Counted from the first letter of the stretch, positions 1-8,493 are shown. The stretch is DNA of 33,376 bases from an uncultured Prevotella sp. (GCA_946998295.1 CAMPYS010000021.1:1-33376), one strand, 5' to 3'. Made by a program: numbers and translations. Notes: a model not told the origin generated them from the sequence alone.

Positions 1-16
1 TCTAGGCTTTGTGCAT

Positions 17-55
17 AAAAAAGAGGATGTGTACATTTTGACACACCCTCTTTTT
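17..55 (-). terminator. Terminator hairpin after the DUF3127 gene; one of two near-identical repeat copies
   Basis: Arms 18-32 and 41-55 are complementary over 15 positions with one A/C mismatch, which becomes a G-U pair when read on the minus strand. The loop is 33-40. Read leftwards the hairpin ends in a run of six T, as expected of an intrinsic terminator for the minus-strand gene ending at 104. The plus strand also ends in five T, so it may work both ways. The same 36 bases recur inverted at 33322-33357. Confidence 0.7.
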
Positions 56-103
56 AAACAAACATTTACTTATATGTTGTTATAGGATTTGGAATTAATT
101 TTA

Positions 104-478
104 TTAAAATGGTAAATCATCATCATCTTCTTCATTTTGCGAAAATGGATCTTTATTTTGGTCTATTACCTCATCAGGTTTGTTAGTATCTTTAGTCTTA
201 TTTATAGTATTTTCAACACGTTGTATATTCCATGCACGTACATTATTAAACCACCTTCCATTATATTCATGTGCATCTATATCAAAACTAACTAATAATT
301 CTTCTCCAGCTTTAATGGCAAACTGGTCTATTTTTTCAGCTCCGAAGATATTAAATACCATCTTTTTGGGATATTGATCATGAGTTTCAATAACATATTC
401 TTGTGACTTCCATGGTCCTCTCATTGATTCTCCTTGACGTGGTTCCAAAACGGCTATAACTTTTCCTTGTAATTCCAT
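104..478 (-). CDS. DUF3127 family OB-fold-like protein with SSB-type acidic C-terminus
   Basis: This is a 124-residue protein. Residues 1-88 match what I know of DUF3127: it opens MELQGKVIAVLEPRQGES, has GPWKSQEYVIET and ends with YNGRWFNNVRAWNI. The family is confined largely to Bacteroidota and is thought to adopt an OB fold. Residues 89-115 are polar and probably disordered, and the chain finishes EEDDDDLPF. That tip closely resembles the DDDIPF tip of bacterial single-stranded DNA-binding protein, which recruits repair and replication proteins. The gene is divergent from dnaN with 225 bases between them. The family call is from memory of conserved motifs; a role in DNA metabolism is inference from the tail and the neighbour. 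Confidence 0.82.
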   Translation of the reverse strand: MELQGKVIAVLEPRQGESMRGPWKSQEYVIETHDQYPKKMVFNIFGAEKIDQFAIKAGEELLVSFDIDAHEYNGRWFNNVRAWNIQRVENTINKTKDTNKPDEVIDQNKDPFSQNEEDDDDLPF

Positions 479-600
479 AACTTTATTTTTTATTCTATTT
501 TATTCTACAGATAATTAATAATGTAACTGCGAAATTACATAAATAGTTTTAAAAACAGAAACTTTTAAATCTTATTTTATAAATCCAACTATCTTTTTTG

Positions 601-608
601 TATTTTTG
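601..608 (+). promoter_or_regulatory. Candidate -7 box upstream of dnaN
   Basis: TATTTTTG fits the Bacteroidota -7 consensus TAnnTTTG. No good -33 TTTG lies 19-21 bases upstream, so support is partial. It would give a leader of roughly 90 bases for dnaN. I saw no exact box for the divergent DUF3127 gene in the same interval. Confidence 0.3.
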
Positions 609-703
609 TAAATTAATTTGCAAAATGCTATATTATGTATTTTATTTAATATTCTTAATATTGTATTTTTAGTATAGAATAAACTAAAATAATTGATAAA
701 TAT

Positions 704-1828
704 ATGAATTTTACTATTTCAAGTACAGCTTTAAGCGGTAAATTAAGTTCGCTCTCGAGGGTTATAAACAGTAAAAACCCTATAGCGATATTAGAGAGTT
801 TTTTATTTGAAATAAAGGATGGAAAACTATTCTTGACAGCCTCTGATGGTGATAATGTAATGAAAACGTCTTTAATTCTGGATGAAGTTGAAGGAGAAGG
901 GGCATTCGCTGTTAATAATAAAAATATTCTTGATGCAGTTAAGGAATTACCAGAACAGCCTTTACACATAAATGTAAATATGGATGAGTTTAGGATAATG
1001 ATAGAATATCAGAATGGTTATTATGATTTTCCTATCATTAGTTCTACAGAATACCCTGTATCTAGATCTGTTGATGAACCATTTACAACAATAACATTAA
1101 GTTCTGAAATTTTATTAGATAATATAACTCGTTCATTATTTGCAACTGCTCAGGACGAACTTCGTCCTATAATGAATGGTATATACTTTGATTTACAGAA
1201 AGATCATTTAGCTATAGTAGCTACAGATGGACATAAATTAGTTCGTAATAGAAATACATCAATAAAAAGTGAGAAAATTGCATCATTTATTTTACCAAAA
1301 AAACCAGCATCATTATTAAAAAGTTCTATTACAAAAGAGGATAATGATGTTGTTATTCGTTTTGACTCTAAAGTTGCAGAATTTTCGTATGTTGGTGGTA
1401 GTCTTAGTTGCTCTTTAATAGAAGGGAAATATCCAAATTATAATGGAGTAATTCCTGAAAATAATCCAAATCAAATAACAATTGATAGAAAATCTTTAAT
1501 AGGTGCTTTAAGACGTGTTTTACCATTTGCAAGTGATTCTTCAGAGTTAATACGTTTTAGTGTAAGTAATAGTTCATTAGAAGTTAATGCAGAAGATTTT
1601 GATTTTTCAACAAAGGCTAAAGAAAAAATTATTTGTAACTATTCTGGAACACCTATGAGTATTGGTTTTAAAGGTTCAAATTTTATAGAAATATTAAATA
1701 ATTTACAAGGAGATGATGTAAATATTGAATTAGCAGACCCTTCTCGTGCTGGTATAATTATACCTGTAGAGCAACCTGAAAATCAAGATGTTTTGATGTT
1801 AATAATGCCAATGTTACTTAATGATTAA
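704..1828 (+). CDS. dnaN: DNA polymerase III subunit beta (sliding clamp)
   Basis: This 374-residue protein is full length for the beta clamp. The N-terminus MNFTISSTALSGKLSSLSRVI and the three-fold repeated clamp domains are typical, including ATDGHKLVRN in the middle domain and SRAGIIIPVEQP followed by a C-terminal VLMLIMPMLL. The clamp dimer encircles DNA and tethers the replicative polymerase and other partners. It heads a plus-strand run of DNA metabolism and cofactor genes; the next gene starts 39 bases downstream. Unlike many bacteria, dnaA is not next to it in this window. I consider the identification secure. Confidence 0.97.
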   Translation: MNFTISSTALSGKLSSLSRVINSKNPIAILESFLFEIKDGKLFLTASDGDNVMKTSLILDEVEGEGAFAVNNKNILDAVKELPEQPLHINVNMDEFRIMIEYQNGYYDFPIISSTEYPVSRSVDEPFTTITLSSEILLDNITRSLFATAQDELRPIMNGIYFDLQKDHLAIVATDGHKLVRNRNTSIKSEKIASFILPKKPASLLKSSITKEDNDVVIRFDSKVAEFSYVGGSLSCSLIEGKYPNYNGVIPENNPNQITIDRKSLIGALRRVLPFASDSSELIRFSVSNSSLEVNAEDFDFSTKAKEKIICNYSGTPMSIGFKGSNFIEILNNLQGDDVNIELADPSRAGIIIPVEQPENQDVLMLIMPMLLND

Positions 1829-1867
1829 TTTTTTATATATAATTACATATAATATAGAAATATAAGG

Positions 1868-2722
1868 ATGATATTAAACCTTGTAAAGCCTCTTATTGTT
1901 TTTGATTTAGAAACAACAGGGCTTAATATAGTAAAAGATCGTATAATACAAATATCATACATAAAAGTATATCAAAATGGGAAAGAGGAGCGTGGTAATC
2001 TACTGATTAATCCAGAGCAATTAATTCCTACTGAAGTAACAGAGCTAACAGGTATTAAAAATGAAGATGTAAAAGACGCTCCAACATTCAGGGAAAAGGC
2101 AAAAGAACTTTCAGAAATATTTAAAGGATGTGATTTTGCAGGTTTTAATTCAAATCGTTTTGATATTCCATTACTTGCAGAAGAATTTCTTAGAGCAGGT
2201 ATAGATTTTGATTTTTCTAAATCTGATTTTATAGATGTTCAAACTATATACCATAAAATGGAGCAACGAAATCTATCTTCTGCATATAAATTCTATTGTG
2301 GACGCAAAATGGAAGATGATTTTACGGCTCACCGGGCAGATGAAGATACAGAGGCTACTTGGAGAGTACTTCAAGGGCAAATTAAGATGTATTCTTTAGA
2401 AAATCAAGTTGACCAATCTCGTATATTACCAAATAATGTGTCTGGACTATCTGAGTTTTCAAAAATAAATGACTTCGTTGATTTTGCAGGTAGAATAATA
2501 TGGAAACCCCTTAAAGATAAAGACGGTAATGTAATTTTAGATAAAAATAATAAGCCTTGTAAACATGAAGTATTTAATTTTGGAAAGTATAAAGGACAAG
2601 ATGTGGGGGAGGTTATAACAAAAGATCCTGGATTTTTTAATTGGATTCTTTCTAACGATTTTACATATAACACAAAGCAAGTACTTACTCGTATACGTCT
2701 TCGCAAACTTAATACTAAATAG
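1868..2722 (+). CDS. DEDDh 3'-5' exonuclease (DnaQ/PolC epsilon-like)
   Basis: This 284-residue protein carries the three exonuclease motifs: DLETTG at 13-18 (Asp13, Glu15), FNSNRFDIP at 93-101 (Asp99), and HRADED at 155-160 (His155, Asp160), so the full DEDDh set is present. The C-terminal part, about 233-275 (FNFGKYKGQDVGEVI, then FFNWIL), resembles the small domain seen at the end of exonuclease X-like proteins. It probably acts as a proofreading or repair exonuclease rather than the polymerase-bound epsilon, which I cannot distinguish here. The gene lies between dnaN and coaBC, with 4 bases before coaBC, and is probably co-transcribed. Confidence 0.9.
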   Translation: MILNLVKPLIVFDLETTGLNIVKDRIIQISYIKVYQNGKEERGNLLINPEQLIPTEVTELTGIKNEDVKDAPTFREKAKELSEIFKGCDFAGFNSNRFDIPLLAEEFLRAGIDFDFSKSDFIDVQTIYHKMEQRNLSSAYKFYCGRKMEDDFTAHRADEDTEATWRVLQGQIKMYSLENQVDQSRILPNNVSGLSEFSKINDFVDFAGRIIWKPLKDKDGNVILDKNNKPCKHEVFNFGKYKGQDVGEVITKDPGFFNWILSNDFTYNTKQVLTRIRLRKLNTK

Positions 2723-2726
2723 TTTT

Positions 2727-3923
2727 ATGCTTAGAGGAAAAAAAATTATTATAGGCATAACAGGCTCTATAGCAGCCTATAAATCTTGTCTTATAATACG
2801 TCAATTGATTAAAGAGGGTGCAGAAGTTCAAGTAGTTATAACACCTTCTGGAAAAGAATTTATAACTCCTATAACATTATCGGCACTTACGCATAATCCT
2901 GTTATTAGCGATTTTTTTTCACAAAGAGATGGAACTTGGCACTCACATGTTAGTCTTGGGCTTTGGGCAGATCTTATGCTTATAGCACCATGTACAGCAT
3001 CAAGTATTGCCAAAATGGCTAATGGAATAGCGGACAATATGCTTATCACTACATACTTATCTATGAAAGCACCTGTATTTATAGCACCTGCTATGGATTT
3101 AGATATGTATGCGCATAAATCTACGCAACGTAATTTAAATATATTAAAATCATTTGGTAACCAAATAATAGAACCTGCAAGTGGGTATTTAGCAAGTGGT
3201 TTAGAGGGTAAAGGTCGTATGGCTGAACCGTCTATAATAGTAGATAGTATAAAGCAATACATAGCTAAGTATTCTAAGGCAAAAGATTTAATGGGGAAAA
3301 AAATTTTAATAACTGCAGGACCTACTTACGAAAAAATAGATCCAGTTCGTTTTATTGGGAATTACTCCTCAGGAAAAATGGGATTTGCTTTGGCTGAGGA
3401 ATGCTTACATAGAGGTGCTAATGTGGTTTTAATTTCTGGACCTGTAGCCTTAACCTGTTCAGAGAGGATAAAACGAATAAATGTAGAAAGTAGTGAAGAA
3501 ATGTATGATATAGCTATGAATGAATTTTCAATGGTAGATGCAGCTATATTATGTGCTGCTGTTGCAGATTTTAAACCTAAAGAAAGTTATTCTACAAAAA
3601 TAAAACGAAAACAATTTAATTTATCTTTAGAATTAACACCAACAAAAGATATAGCAGCTGCTTTAGGAGAAAAGAAGAAAAATCAAAAAATCATAGCCTT
3701 TGCTTTAGAAACCAATGATGAGGAAATTAATGCAAGAACTAAATTAGAAAAGAAAAAAGCTGATTTTATAGTTCTTAATTCTACAAGAATTCCCAATACA
3801 ACTTTCCAATCTGATTATAATCAAATAAGTATAATTTCAAAAAATGGGAAAGAAGATTATGAAAAGAAATCTAAAAAAGATGTTGCCAGCGACATTATTA
3901 ACAAGTTGGTTTCTATTCTTTAG
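2727..3923 (+). CDS. coaBC: Bifunctional phosphopantothenoylcysteine decarboxylase / phosphopantothenate-cysteine ligase
   Basis: CoaBC carries out two successive steps of coenzyme A synthesis. The 398-residue chain has an FMN-dependent decarboxylase half (about 1-180) with GITGSIAAYK at 10-19, the HVSL motif (His74) and PAMDLDMY at 121-128. The CTP-dependent ligase half begins near 190 with ILITAGPTYEKIDPVRF followed by NYSSGKMG. In the decarboxylase flap, where many homologues have LACG with a catalytic cysteine, this protein reads LASGLEGKGRM, with Ser157 in the cysteine position. I believe serine occurs widely in Bacteroidota relatives, but I could not check. Its end overlaps the start of the DUF4835 gene. 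Confidence 0.95.
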   Translation: MLRGKKIIIGITGSIAAYKSCLIIRQLIKEGAEVQVVITPSGKEFITPITLSALTHNPVISDFFSQRDGTWHSHVSLGLWADLMLIAPCTASSIAKMANGIADNMLITTYLSMKAPVFIAPAMDLDMYAHKSTQRNLNILKSFGNQIIEPASGYLASGLEGKGRMAEPSIIVDSIKQYIAKYSKAKDLMGKKILITAGPTYEKIDPVRFIGNYSSGKMGFALAEECLHRGANVVLISGPVALTCSERIKRINVESSEEMYDIAMNEFSMVDAAILCAAVADFKPKESYSTKIKRKQFNLSLELTPTKDIAAALGEKKKNQKIIAFALETNDEEINARTKLEKKKADFIVLNSTRIPNTTFQSDYNQISIISKNGKEDYEKKSKKDVASDIINKLVSIL

Positions 3924-4785
3924 CAGCCAATTAATATATGCACAGGAACTACATGCAAAAATAAAAGTTAATCATAATCAAATTCAAGGAACAAGTAATA
4001 GTATTTTTGAGAATCTTGAACAAACTTTAGAACAGTTTGTAAATGAAAAACAATGGACTAATCTAAAGTTTCATAAGAATGAACGAATAAATTGCAATTT
4101 TAATATTACAGTAAAAAAATATGATCAAAGTACTAATACTTTTACCTGTACTGCACTGATACAAGCTAATCGTCCTGTTTATAATTCTGCCTATACATCT
4201 ATTATATATAACAATAAAGATGATGATTTTAATTTTAAATTTGCAGAATTTGATAAATTAGAATTTAATGAAGAGAATGTTGATAATCAGCTTACAGCTT
4301 TAATTGGATATTATGCTTATTTGATATTAGGTATAAATCTTGATACCTTTTCTCCAATGGGGGGTGAAGATATTTTACAGCGATGTATGAATTTAGCAAA
4401 TAATGCACAAAATCTTAATTTTACTGGTTGGAAAGCATTTGAAAATTCAAAAAATCGTTTTGCCATTATTAATGATTATTTAGATGGTGCAATGCTTCCT
4501 TTTCGTCAACTTCAATATGATTATTATAGAAATGGATTAGATGAAATGGCAAATAGTCCAGAACGAGGTAGAACTAATATTACTAGTGCATTGAATAATT
4601 TGAAGAAAGCTCATAAGGATAAACCTTTAAGTATGTTACCACAAATATGGACAGACTATAAAAAAGACGAGCTATCAAATATATACTATAAAAAGGGAAC
4701 TCAGAAAGAGAAAGAAACAGTATATGATATTCTATTTAATATAAATGCAAGTCAAAGTAATTCATGGGATAAAATAAAACAATAA
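3859..4785 (+). CDS. DUF4835 family exported protein (possible PorD-like type IX secretion factor)
   Basis: From the ATG at 3859 the product has 308 residues and begins with a clear signal peptide: MKRNLKK, a hydrophobic stretch, then IYAQE as a cleavage site. An upstream ATG at 3844 adds only MGKKI and deepens the overlap with coaBC; an ATG at 3880 would drop the basic N-region. I prefer 3859, which overlaps coaBC by 65 bases in another frame. The position between coaBC and recN and the conserved core (YNSAYTS, ALIGYYAYLILG, LDTFSPMGGED) match DUF4835. I recall this family being labelled PorD of the type IX secretion system in some annotations; treat that role as tentative. Confidence 0.85.
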   Translation: MKRNLKKMLPATLLTSWFLFFSSQLIYAQELHAKIKVNHNQIQGTSNSIFENLEQTLEQFVNEKQWTNLKFHKNERINCNFNITVKKYDQSTNTFTCTALIQANRPVYNSAYTSIIYNNKDDDFNFKFAEFDKLEFNEENVDNQLTALIGYYAYLILGINLDTFSPMGGEDILQRCMNLANNAQNLNFTGWKAFENSKNRFAIINDYLDGAMLPFRQLQYDYYRNGLDEMANSPERGRTNITSALNNLKKAHKDKPLSMLPQIWTDYKKDELSNIYYKKGTQKEKETVYDILFNINASQSNSWDKIKQ

Positions 4786-4794
4786 TATAAAAAT

Positions 4795-6462
4795 ATGCTA
4801 AAGCATCTATATATAAAAAATTTTACTATAATTGATACGTTAGATATAGATTTTAACCATGGTTTCTCTGTAATTAGTGGTGAAACTGGTGCTGGTAAAA
4901 GTATTATTCTTGGTGCTATTTCTCTACTTTTAGGAAGTAGAGCAGATATTAAACAAATAAAATCTGGAGAAAATAAATGTATAATAGAGGCAATTTTTGA
5001 AATAAATAGAGAGCAGCTTAAAACATTTTTTGATGATAATAATATCGACTTTGATGAAAACGAAACTATCCTGCGAAGAGAAATTAACTCAAAGGGAAAG
5101 TCAAGAGCATTTATTAATGATTCGCCAGTATCGTTAACACTTTTGAAGACTTTAGGGGGAAATTTGATAGATATACATTCGCAGCATCAAAACCTATTGT
5201 TACAAAAAGAAAATTTTCAATTACGCGTTATAGATATTATAGCCCAAAATCAAAAATATAAAGATATATATGAAAAAGCATATTTTTGCTACAAAGAAAC
5301 AGAAAATGAAATAGATAAAGTAAAAAATGATATTGCTGAGGGCATAAAAAATCAAGATTTTATGCGTTTTCAATATGAAGAATTATCCAAGGCTAAATTA
5401 CAAGAAGGACAACAAGAACTTTTAGAAGAAGAAAGTAAAACTTTATCTCATGCAGAAGAAATAAAGTCAGCATTATTTGAAATAAATAATAATCTAAATA
5501 ATGAAAATACTGGTGCTGTATTAAACTTAAATAAAGCATCCGATATAATAGAATCATTATCCGCTATATATTCAAAAACCAATGATTTATCAAAAAGATT
5601 AAATACAGCTTATATAGAAATAAAAGATATAGCAGATGAAATAAATTTACTGTCTGAAGAATTTGATTTTAATCCAAATAGACTTGAAGAAGTCACTGAT
5701 AAATTAGATATTATTTATCATTTACAGCAAAAATTTCATGTAAAAACTATTACAGAACTATTAGCTATTCAAGAAAATATACAATATCAATTAGATAGTA
5801 TAGAGAATAGCGATGAGACATTAAAAAAATTAGAGAATAAGCTAAATGAAGAATTACTAAGATGTAAAGTTGAAGCAAAAAAACTTACTTTAACTCGATT
5901 AAATGCAGCTAAGATTATAAAAGAAGATATTATCAAGCGTCTAATTACAATGGGGATCCCTAATATTCAATTTGAAGTTAAATTATCCGAAAAACCTTTA
6001 AGCTCTGATGGAATGGATAAAGTGCAATTTTTGTTTTCCGCTAATAAAAATATACCTTTACAGCCTATAGCTCAAATTGCGTCTGGTGGTGAAATAGCTC
6101 GTGTTATGCTTTCATTAAAAGCGATGATAAGTCATGCAGTACAACTACCTACTATAATATTTGATGAAATAGACACTGGAGTAAGTGGTAAAATAGCCCA
6201 ACAAATGGCATTTACTATGAAAGAAATGGGAGAGAATAAAAGACAAGTAATTTCTATAACCCATTTGCCTCAGATAGCTGCTTTAGGTACAACACATTAT
6301 AAAGTAGAAAAAAAAGATACAGAAAATGGAACCACAAGTAAACTTAGGATGTTATCTGATGAAGAACGAGTTAGAGAGATAGCTCAAATGCTTTCAGGTA
6401 CAAACATTACATCTGCAGCATTACAAAATGCACGCGAACTATTAAAAAATAAAATACAATGA
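4795..6462 (+). CDS. recN: DNA repair protein RecN
   Basis: This 555-residue SMC-like ATPase matches RecN in length and layout. Walker A is GETGAGKS at 29-36. A long coiled-coil middle contains IDIHSQHQNLLL near 120, the ABC signature lies in IASGGEIARVMLSLKAMI near 430, and Walker B is IIFDEIDTGVSG near 455, followed by ITHLPQIAAL. RecN helps hold broken DNA ends together during recombinational repair. Its TGA stop overlaps the ATG of the following gene in an ATGA arrangement, indicating translational coupling. The use of TGA as a stop also shows the standard code. Confidence 0.97.
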   Translation: MLKHLYIKNFTIIDTLDIDFNHGFSVISGETGAGKSIILGAISLLLGSRADIKQIKSGENKCIIEAIFEINREQLKTFFDDNNIDFDENETILRREINSKGKSRAFINDSPVSLTLLKTLGGNLIDIHSQHQNLLLQKENFQLRVIDIIAQNQKYKDIYEKAYFCYKETENEIDKVKNDIAEGIKNQDFMRFQYEELSKAKLQEGQQELLEEESKTLSHAEEIKSALFEINNNLNNENTGAVLNLNKASDIIESLSAIYSKTNDLSKRLNTAYIEIKDIADEINLLSEEFDFNPNRLEEVTDKLDIIYHLQQKFHVKTITELLAIQENIQYQLDSIENSDETLKKLENKLNEELLRCKVEAKKLTLTRLNAAKIIKEDIIKRLITMGIPNIQFEVKLSEKPLSSDGMDKVQFLFSANKNIPLQPIAQIASGGEIARVMLSLKAMISHAVQLPTIIFDEIDTGVSGKIAQQMAFTMKEMGENKRQVISITHLPQIAALGTTHYKVEKKDTENGTTSKLRMLSDEERVREIAQMLSGTNITSAALQNARELLKNKIQ

Positions 6463-8126
6463 AAAAGTTAATAAACCTAATATTTATATTATTAGTAACA
6501 TCTGCTATTAATAGTGTCTATGCACAGCCTTCAGCTGTAAAAAAAATATATAAATCAGTATTTAAACTAATAACATATTCTTCTGATAGTATGATAATAT
6601 CTACGACAAATGGAATATTTGTATCTAAAGATGGAGAAGCTATAACATCTTGGAGACCATTTGTAGGAGCAAATAGGGCTATAATTGAAAACTATAAGGG
6701 AGAAAAATATGAAGTAGCATCTATATTGGGAGCAAATGAAATATATGATATTGCAAAAATAAAAATTAATACTAATTCTGTTCCTGTAAAAATTGATGAA
6801 GTATCAAGTCCATTAACAGATATATGGATAGTACCAGCCAGTAGTATAGGTATGCCAATAAAAGGTAGAATAGATAAAATAGAAAAGTTTAGTGATAAAT
6901 ATAATTATTCTTTAATATCTTCTCAAGCAACAGCTATGCAAATAGGTGCTGCTGTAGTATCTCCAAAAGGTAAAGTTATAGGAATGTATAATAATATTGA
7001 TTTATCACAAAGTTGTGTTGACCTTAATTATCCAAATAAATTTATTCCAAGTAGTTTGTCACTATTAGATCCTGTTTTAGATAAAACATTAATACATATA
7101 GCTTTACCAAATAATCAAAAGGATGCAATAACATCACTGTTGTTAACATCTAATAAACCTAAAGCAATTAGATTGTCAACTATCAAAGAATTTATAGATA
7201 AATATCCAACTTTAAATGATGGTTACAATATGCTTGCTAATGAATATTTACTTGACAAAGATTTATTTAAAGCAGACGAAACTTTGAAGTATGCTATACA
7301 AAAATCTAATAATAAGGATGAAGCGTATTATAATTATGCTAAATTAATATACAATGCATTAATTAGTCCTGAAACAGAGTCTAAGAGTAAAGAATTAGGT
7401 TGGAATTTTGATATAGCAATTACGCAAACTGAAAAGGCATACAATATAAATAATAAAAATATATATAAGCACTTACAAGCAAAAATAATATTTGCAAAGG
7501 GGAATTATCAAGATGCATACAAGTTGTTTGAGAACTTGACAAAAACCGAATTACGAAGTCCTGAAATATATCTTGAAATGGCACAATGTCTTCAAAATTT
7601 GAACCATAAAGATGATGATATTCTTAAACTTCTTGATCAGAGTATCGCTTTATGTGATACGCCTTATACTAAAATATCTGCTCCTTATTTCTTAGCACGT
7701 GGTAATCAATTTAATAAGATGGGAATATATCGCAAGGCTATTAAAGATTATTATATATATGAGTCTTTTTATATAGGTACTTTATCTGCAGATTTTTATT
7801 ATATGCGAGAACAATGTGAAGTAAAATCTAAATTATGGCAACAAGCATTACAAGATATAACAATAGCTTCGACAATAGACCCACAAGATCCTACATATTT
7901 TGCTGAAGCAGCTAATCTTTTACTTCGTTTTAGAAACTTTGACGAAGCTATACAAGCAGCTAAACATGCAATAGAATTAAAATCTGATTATGCAGATGCT
8001 TATTTAGTATTAGGAATTTCTCAATGTCAAAATAAAAATAGGGTAGAAGGAATAAAAAATTTAACTAAGGCAAAAGAATTGGGCAATAAACAAGTAGATA
8101 AGTTTATTAAAATGTTTAGTAAATAA
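6459..8126 (+). CDS. Secreted protein with degenerate trypsin-like domain and TPR repeats
   Basis: The 555-residue product starts with a signal peptide (MKKLINLIFILLVTSAINSV, then YAQP). Residues 24-200 look like a chymotrypsin/HtrA-type fold, but the catalytic residues are not intact. Where His is expected in TNYH the chain reads TSWR (63-66). Asp is kept in YDIAKIKI (Asp97). The GNSGGP serine loop reads MQIGAA before VVSPKGKVIGMY (160-177). Residues about 225-555 are helical repeats of TPR type, for example DPTYFAEAANLLLRFRNFDE and SDYADAYLVLGISQ. It is probably a periplasmic scaffold or binding protein rather than an active protease. It is coupled to recN and followed by a strong terminator. 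The specific role is unknown. Confidence 0.78.
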   Translation: MKKLINLIFILLVTSAINSVYAQPSAVKKIYKSVFKLITYSSDSMIISTTNGIFVSKDGEAITSWRPFVGANRAIIENYKGEKYEVASILGANEIYDIAKIKINTNSVPVKIDEVSSPLTDIWIVPASSIGMPIKGRIDKIEKFSDKYNYSLISSQATAMQIGAAVVSPKGKVIGMYNNIDLSQSCVDLNYPNKFIPSSLSLLDPVLDKTLIHIALPNNQKDAITSLLLTSNKPKAIRLSTIKEFIDKYPTLNDGYNMLANEYLLDKDLFKADETLKYAIQKSNNKDEAYYNYAKLIYNALISPETESKSKELGWNFDIAITQTEKAYNINNKNIYKHLQAKIIFAKGNYQDAYKLFENLTKTELRSPEIYLEMAQCLQNLNHKDDDILKLLDQSIALCDTPYTKISAPYFLARGNQFNKMGIYRKAIKDYYIYESFYIGTLSADFYYMREQCEVKSKLWQQALQDITIASTIDPQDPTYFAEAANLLLRFRNFDEAIQAAKHAIELKSDYADAYLVLGISQCQNKNRVEGIKNLTKAKELGNKQVDKFIKMFSK

Positions 8127-8150
8127 CAAATAATATTTTTATAATAATAA

Positions 8151-8181
8151 AAATAAGGAGGAATCAAAATCCTCCTTATTT
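8151..8181. terminator. Bidirectional terminator between the TPR gene and tRNA-Thr
   Basis: Perfect 12-bp arms (8151-8162 and 8170-8181) surround a 7-base loop. The GGAGG/CCTCC core gives a stable stem, and both outer flanks are A/T rich. It sits 25 bases after the plus-strand stop and 8 bases beyond the tRNA 3' end on the minus strand, so it probably ends both transcripts. Confidence 0.85.
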
Positions 8182-8188
8182 TATTTTG

Positions 8189-8262
8189 AGCCTCTTGTCG
8201 GATTCGAACCAACGACCCCGAGATTACAAATCACGTGCTCTGGCCAACTGAGCTAAAGAGGC
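8189..8262 (-). tRNA. tRNA-Thr (anticodon TGT)
   Basis: The minus strand folds as a full cloverleaf. The acceptor stem is GCCTCTT with AAGAGGC, the D stem GCTC/GAGC, the anticodon loop TTTGTAA with anticodon TGT at 8228-8226, and the T arm GTTGG-TTCGAAT-CCGAC. The anticodon stem CGTGA/TCTCG contains one T-T mismatch. The 3' CCA is not encoded. It reads ACA codons. The gene lies 3 bases downstream of the SRP RNA on the same strand. Confidence 0.95.
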
Positions 8263-8265
8263 GGG

Positions 8266-8363
8266 TGAGCAAGCTATTCTTATCGCACCGCTACAACCTT
8301 CTACCCTTGCTATGTTCCCATCCTGGGGGATTAAAAGGGAGCTGGTCGTAAGAGACTTGCTCA
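8266..8363 (-). ncRNA. ffs: Signal recognition particle RNA (small bacterial 4.5S type)
   Basis: The ends pair as TGAGCAAG (8363-8356) with CTTGCTCA (8273-8266). The apical hairpin shows the diagnostic SRP core: CAGG (8325-8322), a GGAA tetraloop (8318-8315) closed by G-C, and AGCA (8311-8308). Length is about 98 nt. This RNA binds Ffh and targets membrane and secreted proteins to the translocon. Boundaries are taken from the terminal stem and may be off by a few bases. Confidence 0.88.
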
Positions 8364-8380
8364 TTTCTTAAAATCGTTGG

Positions 8381-8412
8381 CAAAATTAAGTAAAAATTAT
8401 TATACTTGCGAA
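8381..8412 (-). promoter_or_regulatory. Promoter for ffs and tRNA-Thr
   Basis: Read on the minus strand, TAATTTTG (8388-8381) matches the -7 consensus exactly. TTCG (8412-8409) lies 20 bases upstream, one base away from the -33 TTTG. The expected start is just before 8363. Confidence 0.55.
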
Positions 8413-8493
8413 AAGTTACTCATGTTTTTTTTTAAATTTAACAAAAAAACATCTTTTACTAATTATACATTAATAATTATAATATTAATTGAT

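Noticed and set aside
2828..3262. 144-codon open frame opposite coaBC
   Set aside because: Antisense to the conserved decarboxylase domain, without promoter or recognisable motif.
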